Shown piece after piece: positions 1 to 8,535 of a stretch of DNA of 64,000 nucleotides (the first letter of the stretch is position 1; the number at the start of each line of letters is the position of its first letter). The DNA is from Streptomyces sp. man185 (GTDB taxonomy: Bacteria > Actinomycetota > Actinomycetes > Streptomycetales > Streptomycetaceae): the NCBI GenBank assembly GCA_002551355.1, contig NTHE01000026.1, positions 1 to 64,000 on the forward strand. The letters are read 5' to 3'. The notes under the pieces are model-generated. The model was not told where the DNA came from. It made no database searches and was given only the letters and a program-made list of their open reading frames with translations. The position numbers were made by a program, and so were the translations under genes.

Positions 1-150
1 GGTTACGACCACGCCGCGGTCGCCGGGCCCCGCCGGCCGGCCGCTCCCTGCCCGGCCGCTCACCGGCCGCCCGCTCGCCGCCCCCGTACCGATCACGGAC
101 GCGCACCGCCCCAGGGCCTGTGCGCAGAACCGCAGGGGGAGGCGGGACCG

Positions 151-837
151 ATGGACGAGTTCCTGAGCGCGGCAATCGGATTCCCCACCGTCATCTTCGG
201 CGCCGCCCTGGTGGTCGTCGTCTGCTTCTGGCTGCTGGTGCTGGCCGGGGCCGCCGGCCACGACTCCTTCGACGCGGACCTCGACACCGGCCCGTCCGGT
301 CTCGGCGGTGTCCCGGTCTCCGTCTCGGTCTCCCTGCTGGTCGTCTTCTCCTGGTTCGGCAGCCTGACCGGCTCGGTCCTGCTCCACCACAGTCACACCG
401 GCAGCACCACCCGCGCCGTGCTCTCGGTCGCCGTGCTCGCCGGGTCGCTGCTCCTCGCCTGGGCGTCCGTCCGCCTCCTCGTCCACCGCTTCCGCCGGTA
501 CTTCCCGGCGGAACCTCCGCCATCGCGCCGGGACTTCGTCGGCAGCGTCTGCACGATCCGCACCGGCTCCGTCACCGCGACGTTCGGTCAGGCCGAGGTC
601 GTGTCGCGCGACGGATCGACGGCCATCGTGCAGGTCCGCCGGGCCGAGTCCTTCCCGCTCCTCTCCCGGCCCTCCGGGGCGGGTGCCGAGGAAGCGCCGC
701 TCGCCATGGGCGGCTCCGGACTCCTCTACGCGTACGACGAGGACGCCGAGTTCTTCTGGGTCTCGCCCTACGACGCGGCGCTCGATCCGGGCCCGAACAC
801 CCGGCCGCACCAGCTGCCGGGCGGGATGAGCGGCTGA
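151..837 (+). CDS. YqiJ/NfeD-like membrane protein with C-terminal OB-fold
   Basis: This is a 228-residue integral membrane protein. Hydrophobic segments lie at about residues 12-36, 52-78 and 88-113. A soluble C-terminal region (about 125-220) is rich in beta strand and contains GSVCTIRTGSVTATFGQAEV and a terminal FFWVSPYD stretch, which resembles the OB-fold of NfeD/YqiJ proteins. In that family the protein is a partner encoded beside a flotillin, and here a flotillin gene follows 196 nt downstream on the same strand, as in the yqiJ-yqiK pair of enterobacteria. The ATG is preceded by a strong GGGAGGCGGG ribosome site. The family assignment rests on topology plus context, and catalytic activity is neither expected nor visible. 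Confidence 0.72.
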   Translation: MDEFLSAAIGFPTVIFGAALVVVVCFWLLVLAGAAGHDSFDADLDTGPSGLGGVPVSVSVSLLVVFSWFGSLTGSVLLHHSHTGSTTRAVLSVAVLAGSLLLAWASVRLLVHRFRRYFPAEPPPSRRDFVGSVCTIRTGSVTATFGQAEVVSRDGSTAIVQVRRAESFPLLSRPSGAGAEEAPLAMGGSGLLYAYDEDAEFFWVSPYDAALDPGPNTRPHQLPGGMSG

Positions 838-853
838 CCCGGCCTCACCGGAA

Positions 854-899
854 CTCCGGGGCTCCGGGGCTCCGGGGCTCCGGGGCTCCGGGGCTCCGG
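854..899. repeat. 8-bp tandem repeat (CTCCGGGG)n
   Basis: Five perfect copies of CTCCGGGG plus a partial sixth lie between the OB-fold protein gene and the flotillin gene. The short unit could change copy number by replication slippage. It sits 135-180 nt upstream of the flotillin start, so it could fall in that gene's leader or promoter region. Confidence 0.9.
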
Positions 900-1033
900 A
901 TCTTGCCGGCGGTCACGCCCGTGGGGGTCGTCCGACGCCGGCCGCTGCCCACCCGCCGCCGTCTCCGCAACGGCCGCCACCCCCTACTTCGCTTGTGCCA
1001 CTTCCGTACCGACAAGCCGCCAAGGACTCTTCC

Positions 1034-3154
1034 ATGGATGCCATCTCCTTGGGCATCGGCGTGCTCATCGCCGTTGTCATGCTCATCGTCATCGCCATCG
1101 CCTTCGTCATCACCCGGCTGTTCCGCAAGGTCGAGCAGGGCAAGGCTCTGATCATCTCCAAGACCAAGAAGGTCGATGTCACCTTCACCGGCGCTGTCGT
1201 CCTGCCCGTGCTCCACAAGGCCGAGACGATGGACATCTCGGTGAAGACGATCGAGATCCGCCGCGCCGGGCGCGAGGGTCTGATCTGCCAGGACAACATC
1301 CGCGCCGACATCCAGATCACGTTCTTCGTCCGGGTCAACAAGACCGTCGAGGACGTCATCAAGGTCGCGCAGGCCATCGGTACGGGACGAGCCAGCGACA
1401 AGGTCGCCATCCAGGAGTTCTTCGCCGCGAAGTTCTCCGAAGCGCTCAAGACCGTCGGCAAGCAGCTCGACTTCGTCGACCTCTACACCAAGCGCGAGGA
1501 GTTCCGGGACCGGATCATCCAGGTCATCGGCACCGACCTGAACGGATACCACCTCGACGACGCCGCGATCGACTTCCTGGAGCAGACCCCGATGGCCCAG
1601 CTCGACGGGGCCAACATCCTGGACGCGCAGGGCATCCGGAAGATCACCGAGCTGACCGCGATCGAGCACGTGCGCACCAACGAGTTCCAGCGCACGGAGC
1701 AGAAGGAGATCACCCGGCAGGACGTCGACGCCCGCGAGACGATCCTGGAGCTGGAGCGCCGGCAGGCCGAGGCGGAGATCAAGCAGCGCCGCGAGGTCGA
1801 GATCCTGCGGGCCCGCGAGGAGGCCGCCACCGCACGGGTGCAGGAGGAGGAGCGGCTCGGTTCGCAGAGCGCGTTCATCAAGACCGAGGAGCAGCTCGGC
1901 ATCCAGCGCGAGAACCAGGCGCGGGAGATCGCGGTGGCGCAGAAGAACCGCGAGCGCGTCATCGCCGTCGAGAGCGAGCGCATCGAGAAGGACCGGATGC
2001 TGGAGGTCATCGGCCGTGAGCGCGAGACCGAGCTGAACCGGATCGCCGCCACCAAGGAGGTCGAGGCCGAGCGCCGCGAGGTCGCCGACGTCATCCGGGA
2101 GCGGATCGCGGTGGACCGTACGGTCGCCGAGCAGGAGGAGTCGATCCTCACCCTGCGCGCCGTCGAGGACGCCGAGCGGGCCCGCAGGTCGGTCATCATC
2201 GCGGCCGAGGCGGAGGCCCAGGAGAAGCTGGTCAAGGACATCAAGGCGGCCGAGGCGGCCGAGGCGGCGTCCACGCACCTGGCGGCCGAGCAGCTCACGC
2301 TCGCCGAGGCGCGGCTCAAGACCGCGGACCTCGACGCGCAGGCCAAGCTGCGGCTCGCGGAGGGCATCCAGGCCGAGACGGCCGCACCCGGGCTCGCCGC
2401 GGTGCAGGTGCGCGACGCGGAGGCGGACGTCACCGAGAAGGCCGGTCTCGCGGAGGCCGAGGCCACGGCGGCCCGGCTCAAGGCCGAGGCCGAGGGCGCG
2501 CGGCTCAAGGCGCTCGCCGACGCGGAGGGCACCCGGGCGCAGGCGACCGCCGACGCCGCGGTCATCGGCGAGAAGCTGAAGGCGGAGGCCGCGGGGCTCA
2601 CGGAGAAGGCGGCCGCGATGGCGGCGCTGGACGAGGCGTCGCGCGGGCACGAGGAGTACCGCCTGCGGCTCGACGCGGAGAAGGAGATCCGGCTGGCCGG
2701 CCTGGAGGTGCAGCGGCAGGTCGCCGAGGCGCAGGCGTCGGTCCTGGCGACGGGTCTGGAGAACGCCGACATCGACATCGTCGGCGGCGACTCGGTCTTC
2801 TTCGACCGGCTCGTCTCTTCGGTCTCGCTCGGCAAGGCGGTGGACGGGTTCGTGGACAACTCGCAGACCGCGCAGGCGTTGGCGGGGCCGTGGCTGGACG
2901 GATCATCGTCCTTCACGGACGACATCAGCCGGGTGCTGGGGTCGGTCTCCACGGGGGATGTGCAGAACCTGACGGTGTCGGCGCTGCTGATGCGGCTGAT
3001 GGGGTCGTCGGGGGCGGCGTCGGGCCAGGTGGAGCAGTTGCTGGCGGCGGCGAAGGAGCTGGGGCTCGCGGATCTGCCGGTCTCCTCGGTGACGAACGGT
3101 ACGAAGGTGGCTCCCGCGGCGGTGTCACTGAACGGGGCCGGGGCGGCGGGGTAG
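1034..3154 (+). CDS. Flotillin-family (SPFH/YqiK-like) membrane scaffold protein
   Basis: A 706-residue flotillin. An N-terminal membrane anchor (about residues 6-30, ISLGIGVLIAVVMLIVIAIA) is followed by an SPFH/band-7 domain (about 35-200, including the GREGLICQDNIRADIQITFF stretch). A very long Glu/Ala/Arg-rich coiled coil (about 210-560) and a C-terminal flotillin tail follow. Flotillins oligomerise on the inner membrane and organise membrane microdomains. The ATG at 1034 is preferred because AAGGA lies 8 nt upstream. An in-frame GTG at 995 would add 13 residues without a ribosome site. It sits between the OB-fold protein and the DUF3686-type ATPase. The 230-nt gap to the ATPase gene leaves co-transcription open. 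Confidence 0.92.
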   Translation: MDAISLGIGVLIAVVMLIVIAIAFVITRLFRKVEQGKALIISKTKKVDVTFTGAVVLPVLHKAETMDISVKTIEIRRAGREGLICQDNIRADIQITFFVRVNKTVEDVIKVAQAIGTGRASDKVAIQEFFAAKFSEALKTVGKQLDFVDLYTKREEFRDRIIQVIGTDLNGYHLDDAAIDFLEQTPMAQLDGANILDAQGIRKITELTAIEHVRTNEFQRTEQKEITRQDVDARETILELERRQAEAEIKQRREVEILRAREEAATARVQEEERLGSQSAFIKTEEQLGIQRENQAREIAVAQKNRERVIAVESERIEKDRMLEVIGRERETELNRIAATKEVEAERREVADVIRERIAVDRTVAEQEESILTLRAVEDAERARRSVIIAAEAEAQEKLVKDIKAAEAAEAASTHLAAEQLTLAEARLKTADLDAQAKLRLAEGIQAETAAPGLAAVQVRDAEADVTEKAGLAEAEATAARLKAEAEGARLKALADAEGTRAQATADAAVIGEKLKAEAAGLTEKAAAMAALDEASRGHEEYRLRLDAEKEIRLAGLEVQRQVAEAQASVLATGLENADIDIVGGDSVFFDRLVSSVSLGKAVDGFVDNSQTAQALAGPWLDGSSSFTDDISRVLGSVSTGDVQNLTVSALLMRLMGSSGAASGQVEQLLAAAKELGLADLPVSSVTNGTKVAPAAVSLNGAGAAG

Positions 3155-3307
3155 GGCACTCCCCGCCCGCCCGGCGCCACCACAGCCCGTCCGGCGATGG
3201 GGGCGGAACCCTTGGGCCGGGGGACCGGAGGTCTGGGTGTGCGTCCCACGGGGGGTGGGCGCACCAGGCCCGGCCTGCCCGTCAGCGTGGACCCACGGGG
3301 CCGGGGG

Positions 3308-3334
3308 TTCCGTCCTCGAGCGCCGGACGGGCTG
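3308..3334. repeat. Dispersed intergenic repeat, copy 1
   Basis: The sequence TTCCGTCCTCGAGCGCCGGA followed by CGGGCTG recurs with two differences at 37624-37650. Short CCGTCCTC-nn-GCGCCGGACGG elements are, to my knowledge, scattered in Streptomyces intergenic DNA. It lies in the 230-nt gap between the flotillin and the large ATPase gene. Confidence 0.7.
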
Positions 3335-3384
3335 AGTGTGTGCCGGGCGGGCTGGAAATGACGAACACGTAGGGAGCCTTACGC

Positions 3385-6300
3385 ATGGACAGCGGCAGCA
3401 CCGCCAACACCACCGCGCCGCAGGCCGGTCATGGCGGACAGGGCGATGTGGATGCCGGTGCCTACGAGGTGCTGCGGCGACGGCTCTCGGCGCAGGCCGG
3501 GGAGCTCGTGCGGCGGGCCGAGGCGCTCAACGTACGGCGGACCGAGGAGTTCGGGTCCACCGGACTGCGGCTTCTCGCCACCGGGCAGGTGCGCACCGAG
3601 CGGGCCTCCGTCCCGCGTGATCTCGTCGCCGTCGGCGGACAGTTGCTCTTCGGGTTCGAGCGGGGTCCGGGGGCCCGGGGCGAGGCCGGGGTCGAGGACG
3701 TCCTCCTCGTACGGGACGCCGGGCCCGAGGACGCGGGCCCCGGGGACGGCGTCGCGGCGGCGGACGCCACCCTCCTCGGCGACGACGGGTTCCGGCGCGA
3801 GTTCTCCTCCCTCCACCGCTACTTCCGCGACGCCCGGCTGCTGCGGCTGCGCCGGGTCGACGGGAAGCTCCTGGCCGTCTTCCGGACCGGCGAGAGCGCC
3901 GAGGACATCCGAGTGCTGCGCTGGGCCCTCGGGCCGGACGGGTCACCCGGGGCGTTCCTCGACGCGCAGGGCGAGCGCGATCACGTCTTCCCGCCCTCGC
4001 ACGACTTCGACTGGACCGTCGCCGGGCGGGACGCCCACGTCCCGGGGCGGCACCCGCACATCGCCATCGGGAAGGGCGGCGGCCTCTTCGTCGACACGCT
4101 CGGCGGCACCCTCACCGTCAAAATCACCGACGACACCGAGTCCCCGGACGGGATCTACGAGGAGCCCGTCGACGAGCCGTTGCAGTCGCTGGCCGACGCC
4201 GACGTCGAGTACGCGGAGGTCGGGCCGCTGGTCCTGCTGCGCGTGCGGCCGTACAAGGAGACGGCCTGGCGGTATCTGGTCTTCAACTCGCTGCTGGCCA
4301 CCGTGGAGCGGCTCGACTCCATCGGGCCGTCCTGCCACCGGCTTCCCGAGGACCAGGGGATCATCTTCCCCGGCGGCTACTACCTCACCACCGGAGCCGC
4401 GAAGACCTTCGACACCGCCGAGGAGCTCACCGAGCCGGTCTTCGAGGGCGCGGTCCGCTCGCCCAACGGGGAGGACGTGCTCTACGTCTTCCGCTCCCGC
4501 GACGGCCTCCGCAGCCTCCTCCTCCCCTACAACCTGATCCGCCAGGAGGTCGCCACCCCGCTCACCGGGCGCGCGCACGCGCTGCTGGACGACGGGACAC
4601 TGATCCTGCTCCGGGACAGTCCGGACGGGCCGGCCCGTGTGCACCCGTTGCAGCGCTGGCAGACCCCGTACGTCTCCGACACCTACGCCGCCGCCCGGCC
4701 CGCCGGGACCGGGCCGCTCGCCCGGACCGGCAACGCCGACCTGGTGCGCGGGATCTCCGACTGCCTCGCCCTGGCCCACGGCGTACGGGACATGCCGCCG
4801 ACGACCGCCGTGTACGGGCAGCTCGCCGCCGACTGCGCCCGCGCCCAGGATCGGTACCACTGGCTGTCCGCACCCGAACTGAACGCACTGGGCGAGCCGT
4901 TGGGCGAGTTGCGGGCCACCGCGCAGCAGGTGCTGGCCGAGTTCACCGCCGTACAGGAGCTGACCCGGCGGGCCGCCGACGCGCTGGAGGAGACCGCCGG
5001 CCGGATCACCGCGCTGGTACGGCGGGTACGCGGCGAAGCGCCCGGGTCGGCGTCCGCATGGGTGGAGCGGCTGACCGAACTGCGTCAGGCGCACGGGCAC
5101 TTGGCGACGGTCGGCGAGATGCGGTACGCCGACGTCGAGCGGATCGGCGAGCTGTCGGTGCGGACCGAGGACGACATCGCGTCCGCCGCCCAGCGTGCCG
5201 TGTCGTTCCTGGCGCGCGAGGACGCGTTCGACGGCTACCACGAGGACATCGCGGGGCTCGTCGAGGACGCGGGGGCGCTGGAGACCGTACGGGACGCCTC
5301 CGCCGTGACGGACCGGCTGGCGGGGATGACGGAGGGCCTCGCCACCGTCACGGACGTCGTCGCCGGTCTCGAGATCGGCGACGCCACCGTGCGCACCTCG
5401 ATCCTGGAGCGGATCGCGGAGGTGCTCGGCGGGGCGAACCGGGCCCGCGCCACGCTGGACGCGCGGCGGCGGGAGCTGCTGTCGAAGGAGGGGCGGGCCG
5501 AGTTCGCCGCCGAGTTCGCGCTGCTCGGGCAGGCTGTCACGGGCGCGCTCGCCGCCGCCGGCACGCCGGAGGGATGTGACGACCAACTGGCGCGGCTGCT
5601 CCTTCAGTTGGAGAACCTGGAGTCACGGTTCGCGGAGTTCGACGACTTCCTCGCCGAGCTGGCCGAGCGCCGCACCGAGGTGTACGAGGCGTTCTCCGCG
5701 CGCAAGCAGACCCTCCAGGACGAGCGGGCTCGGCGCGCGGAGCGGCTGGCCGGATCGGCGGACCGGGTGCTGGACACCGTCGCCCGGCGGGTGGCCTCGC
5801 TGGAGGACCTCGACGCCGTCCACACCTACTTCGCCTCCGACCCGATGGTCGCCAAGATCCGCCGTACGGCTGGTGAACTGCGCGGACTGGGCGACCCGGT
5901 AAGGGCGGAGGAGCTGGACGGGCGGCTGAAGGCGGCCCGGCAGGAGGCGGGCCGCGCACTGCGCGACCGCACCGAGCTGTACGCGGACGGCGGGTCCGTG
6001 ATCAAGCTGGGCCGGCACCGGTTCGCGGTGAACACCCAGCCGTTCGACCTGACGCTCGTGCCCTCCGGGGACAGCCTCGCCTTCGCGCTGACCGGGACCG
6101 ACTACCGGACCCCGGTCACCGACCCCGCCTTCACGGCGGCCCGGCCGTACTGGGGGCAACTGCTCCCCTCGGAGAACGCCTCCGTCTACCGTGCCGAGCA
6201 CCTCGCCGCCCGCCTCCTCGACGAGCACGGGGCGGACCGGCTCGCCTCGCTGACGGAGACCGAACGCGCCAAGCTCGTAAGGGAGTCGGCTGCCGAGGCG

Positions 6301-8505
6301 TACGACGAGGGGTACACCCGGGGCGTCCACGACGAGGACGCCACCGCGATCCTGGCCGCCCTGCTGCGCCTGCACGCGAATGCCGGACTGCTGCGCCACG
6401 AGCCCGGGGCGCGCGCGGCCGCCCAGCTGTTCTGGGCCTACGGCGTGGACGCGGCGCGGCGCACGGCCTGGGCCCGGCGGGCGGTCTCGCTGGCCCGCGC
6501 CCGCGACACCTTCGGTCCGGCCCCGGCCATCGCCGTGCTCCAGCAGGAGTGGGCGGAGGCGATCGAGTGCAGCCCCGCGGCGGCGGACGGGGTGCGGCCC
6601 GGGGCCGTCGCCGCGTACCTCTTCGAGGAGCTGACGAGCGGACCCGCCGGGTTCGTCCGGTCCGCCACGACCCGGGCGTTCCTCGACGGGTTCCACCGGG
6701 CCGCCGGGCCGGATGCGTACACGGAGGACCTGGCGGCCCTGGGGGACGACCTGGCCGCCCGCAAGCAGCTCGTGGAGGGCTGGCTCACCCCGTACGCCGA
6801 AACCGGCGGGGCAGCCGGGGCCACGGGGGCGGACTTCGGCGGCGGCGACCTGGCGGAGGCCGTCGCGGTGGAGCTCTGCCCGGAGCTGGAGCGGTACGCG
6901 TGCGACGCGCCGCTCACCGAGCGGCTGGAGGGCCTCCTCGGCGACCACCCGCGCATCGCGGGCGGCGGAGCCCTCACCGTACGGATCGACGAACTGCTGT
7001 CCCGTACAGCTGAGTTCCGTCAGGACACCGTGCCCGGCTTCCGTTCCTACCAGCGGCTGCGCACCTCCCTGGTGACCACCGAGCGCGGGCGGCTGCGGCT
7101 GGACGACCACCGGCCTCGCGTGATGTCGGCGTTCGTCCGCAACCGGCTGCTCGACGAGGTGTACCTGCCGCTGATCGGCGACAGCCTGGCCAAGCAGCTC
7201 GGGACCGCCGACGCCGACCGGCGCACCGACTCGCAGGGGCTGCTGCTGCTCGTCTCCCCGCCGGGCTACGGCAAGACGACGCTGATGGAGTACGTCGCGG
7301 ACCGGCTCGGGATGGTGCTCGTCAGGATCAGCGGACCGAACCTGGGCCACGACGTGACCTCCCTCGACCCGGACCGGGCCCCGAGCGCCACCGCCCGGCA
7401 GGAGATCGAGAAGATCAACTTCGCACTGGAGGCGGGCAACAACACGCTCCTCTACCTCGACGACATCCAGCACACCTCGCCCGGACTGCTGCAGAAGTTC
7501 ATCCCGTTGTGCGACGCCACGCGCCGTATCCAGGGCGTACGGGACGGCGAGCCGCGCAGCTACGACCTGCGGGGCAAGCGGTTCGCGGTGTGCATGGCGG
7601 GCAACCCGTACACCGAGTTGGGCGAGCAGTTCCGGATCCCCGACATGCTCGCCAACCGGGCCGACGTGTGGAATCTGGGGGAGGTGCTCAGCGGACGCGA
7701 GGACGTCTTCGCGCTGAGCTTCGTGGAGAACGCGCTGACCGCCAACCCGGTCCTCGCCCCGCTGGCCGCCCGCTCCCGGGACGACCTGGCGCTGCTGGTG
7801 CGGCTGGCCGGCGGCAGCGACCCGGCGGCCCGGGCCGAGCACCTGGAACACCCCTACTCGGCCGTGGAGTTGGATGCCGTGCTCGCCGTGCTGCGCCACC
7901 TGCTCACGGCCCGGGACACCGTGCTCTCGGTGAACGCGGCATACATCGCCTCGGCCGCGCAGACGGACGCCACGCGCACCGAGCCGCCCTTCCGGCTCCA
8001 GGGCTCCTACCGCAACATGAACAAGATCGCCGAGCGGATCGTGCCCGTCATGAACGACGACGAACTGTCCGCCGTCATCGACGACCACTACACGGGCGAG
8101 GCCCAGACGCTCACCACGGGGGCCGAGGCGAACCTCCTCAAACTGGCCGCCCTGCGCGGCACGCTCACCGCCGGACAGGCGGAGCGGTGGGCGGCGATCA
8201 CCGCCTCCTACGTCCGTGCGCAGGCGCTCGGCGGGCCGGACGGCGACCCTTCCCCAAGCTCTCAGCTGCGTTCGAGCACGGGAGACCCCGTCTCCCGCGC
8301 GGTGGCGGCGCTCGGGCTCCTCGCGGACCGGATCGCGGCGGTCGAGACGGCGATCCAGCGCGCGGCGGACCCCCGGCACCTGCCGGCGGGTCCTCGGGGA
8401 GGGCGCGGCGAACGGGCGGCCCCCCACGAGGCGGCCCCTCAAGAGGGAGTCAACGACCGGGCGGTCCCGAACCGCCGTGCGAAGATCACCAACACTCCAC
8501 ACTGA
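3385..8505 (+). CDS. Large DUF3686-type AAA+ ATPase ('DNA repair ATPase' family)
   Basis: At 1706 residues this is the largest protein in the window. The N-terminal half (about 30-480) is rich in beta strand and propeller-like. The middle (about 490-860) is mostly helical and probably coiled coil. The AAA+ module lies near residues 1230-1510: Walker A PPGYGKTTL (about 1292-1300), Walker B NNTLLYLDDIQ (about 1352-1362), a sensor-like CMAGNPYTE and a possible arginine finger in MLANRAD. The C-terminal 80 residues are low in complexity. The family is often labelled 'DNA repair ATPase', but I know of no firm biochemical evidence. Its position after the OB-fold protein and flotillin points instead to a membrane-associated remodelling ATPase. 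GGGAG precedes the ATG. The next gene follows after 30 nt. Confidence 0.8.
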   Translation: MDSGSTANTTAPQAGHGGQGDVDAGAYEVLRRRLSAQAGELVRRAEALNVRRTEEFGSTGLRLLATGQVRTERASVPRDLVAVGGQLLFGFERGPGARGEAGVEDVLLVRDAGPEDAGPGDGVAAADATLLGDDGFRREFSSLHRYFRDARLLRLRRVDGKLLAVFRTGESAEDIRVLRWALGPDGSPGAFLDAQGERDHVFPPSHDFDWTVAGRDAHVPGRHPHIAIGKGGGLFVDTLGGTLTVKITDDTESPDGIYEEPVDEPLQSLADADVEYAEVGPLVLLRVRPYKETAWRYLVFNSLLATVERLDSIGPSCHRLPEDQGIIFPGGYYLTTGAAKTFDTAEELTEPVFEGAVRSPNGEDVLYVFRSRDGLRSLLLPYNLIRQEVATPLTGRAHALLDDGTLILLRDSPDGPARVHPLQRWQTPYVSDTYAAARPAGTGPLARTGNADLVRGISDCLALAHGVRDMPPTTAVYGQLAADCARAQDRYHWLSAPELNALGEPLGELRATAQQVLAEFTAVQELTRRAADALEETAGRITALVRRVRGEAPGSASAWVERLTELRQAHGHLATVGEMRYADVERIGELSVRTEDDIASAAQRAVSFLAREDAFDGYHEDIAGLVEDAGALETVRDASAVTDRLAGMTEGLATVTDVVAGLEIGDATVRTSILERIAEVLGGANRARATLDARRRELLSKEGRAEFAAEFALLGQAVTGALAAAGTPEGCDDQLARLLLQLENLESRFAEFDDFLAELAERRTEVYEAFSARKQTLQDERARRAERLAGSADRVLDTVARRVASLEDLDAVHTYFASDPMVAKIRRTAGELRGLGDPVRAEELDGRLKAARQEAGRALRDRTELYADGGSVIKLGRHRFAVNTQPFDLTLVPSGDSLAFALTGTDYRTPVTDPAFTAARPYWGQLLPSENASVYRAEHLAARLLDEHGADRLASLTETERAKLVRESAAEAYDEGYTRGVHDEDATAILAALLRLHANAGLLRHEPGARAAAQLFWAYGVDAARRTAWARRAVSLARARDTFGPAPAIAVLQQEWAEAIECSPAAADGVRPGAVAAYLFEELTSGPAGFVRSATTRAFLDGFHRAAGPDAYTEDLAALGDDLAARKQLVEGWLTPYAETGGAAGATGADFGGGDLAEAVAVELCPELERYACDAPLTERLEGLLGDHPRIAGGGALTVRIDELLSRTAEFRQDTVPGFRSYQRLRTSLVTTERGRLRLDDHRPRVMSAFVRNRLLDEVYLPLIGDSLAKQLGTADADRRTDSQGLLLLVSPPGYGKTTLMEYVADRLGMVLVRISGPNLGHDVTSLDPDRAPSATARQEIEKINFALEAGNNTLLYLDDIQHTSPGLLQKFIPLCDATRRIQGVRDGEPRSYDLRGKRFAVCMAGNPYTELGEQFRIPDMLANRADVWNLGEVLSGREDVFALSFVENALTANPVLAPLAARSRDDLALLVRLAGGSDPAARAEHLEHPYSAVELDAVLAVLRHLLTARDTVLSVNAAYIASAAQTDATRTEPPFRLQGSYRNMNKIAERIVPVMNDDELSAVIDDHYTGEAQTLTTGAEANLLKLAALRGTLTAGQAERWAAITASYVRAQALGGPDGDPSPSSQLRSSTGDPVSRAVAALGLLADRIAAVETAIQRAADPRHLPAGPRGGRGERAAPHEAAPQEGVNDRAVPNRRAKITNTPH

Positions 8506-8535
8506 TCGGGAAGACCGAGCCGGAAGGATCACGGC

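Noticed and set aside
1..150. Gene at the left edge of the window
   Set aside because: No frame shows coding character with a convincing start or motif. The short reverse frame (93-287) is a shadow of the OB-fold protein gene.
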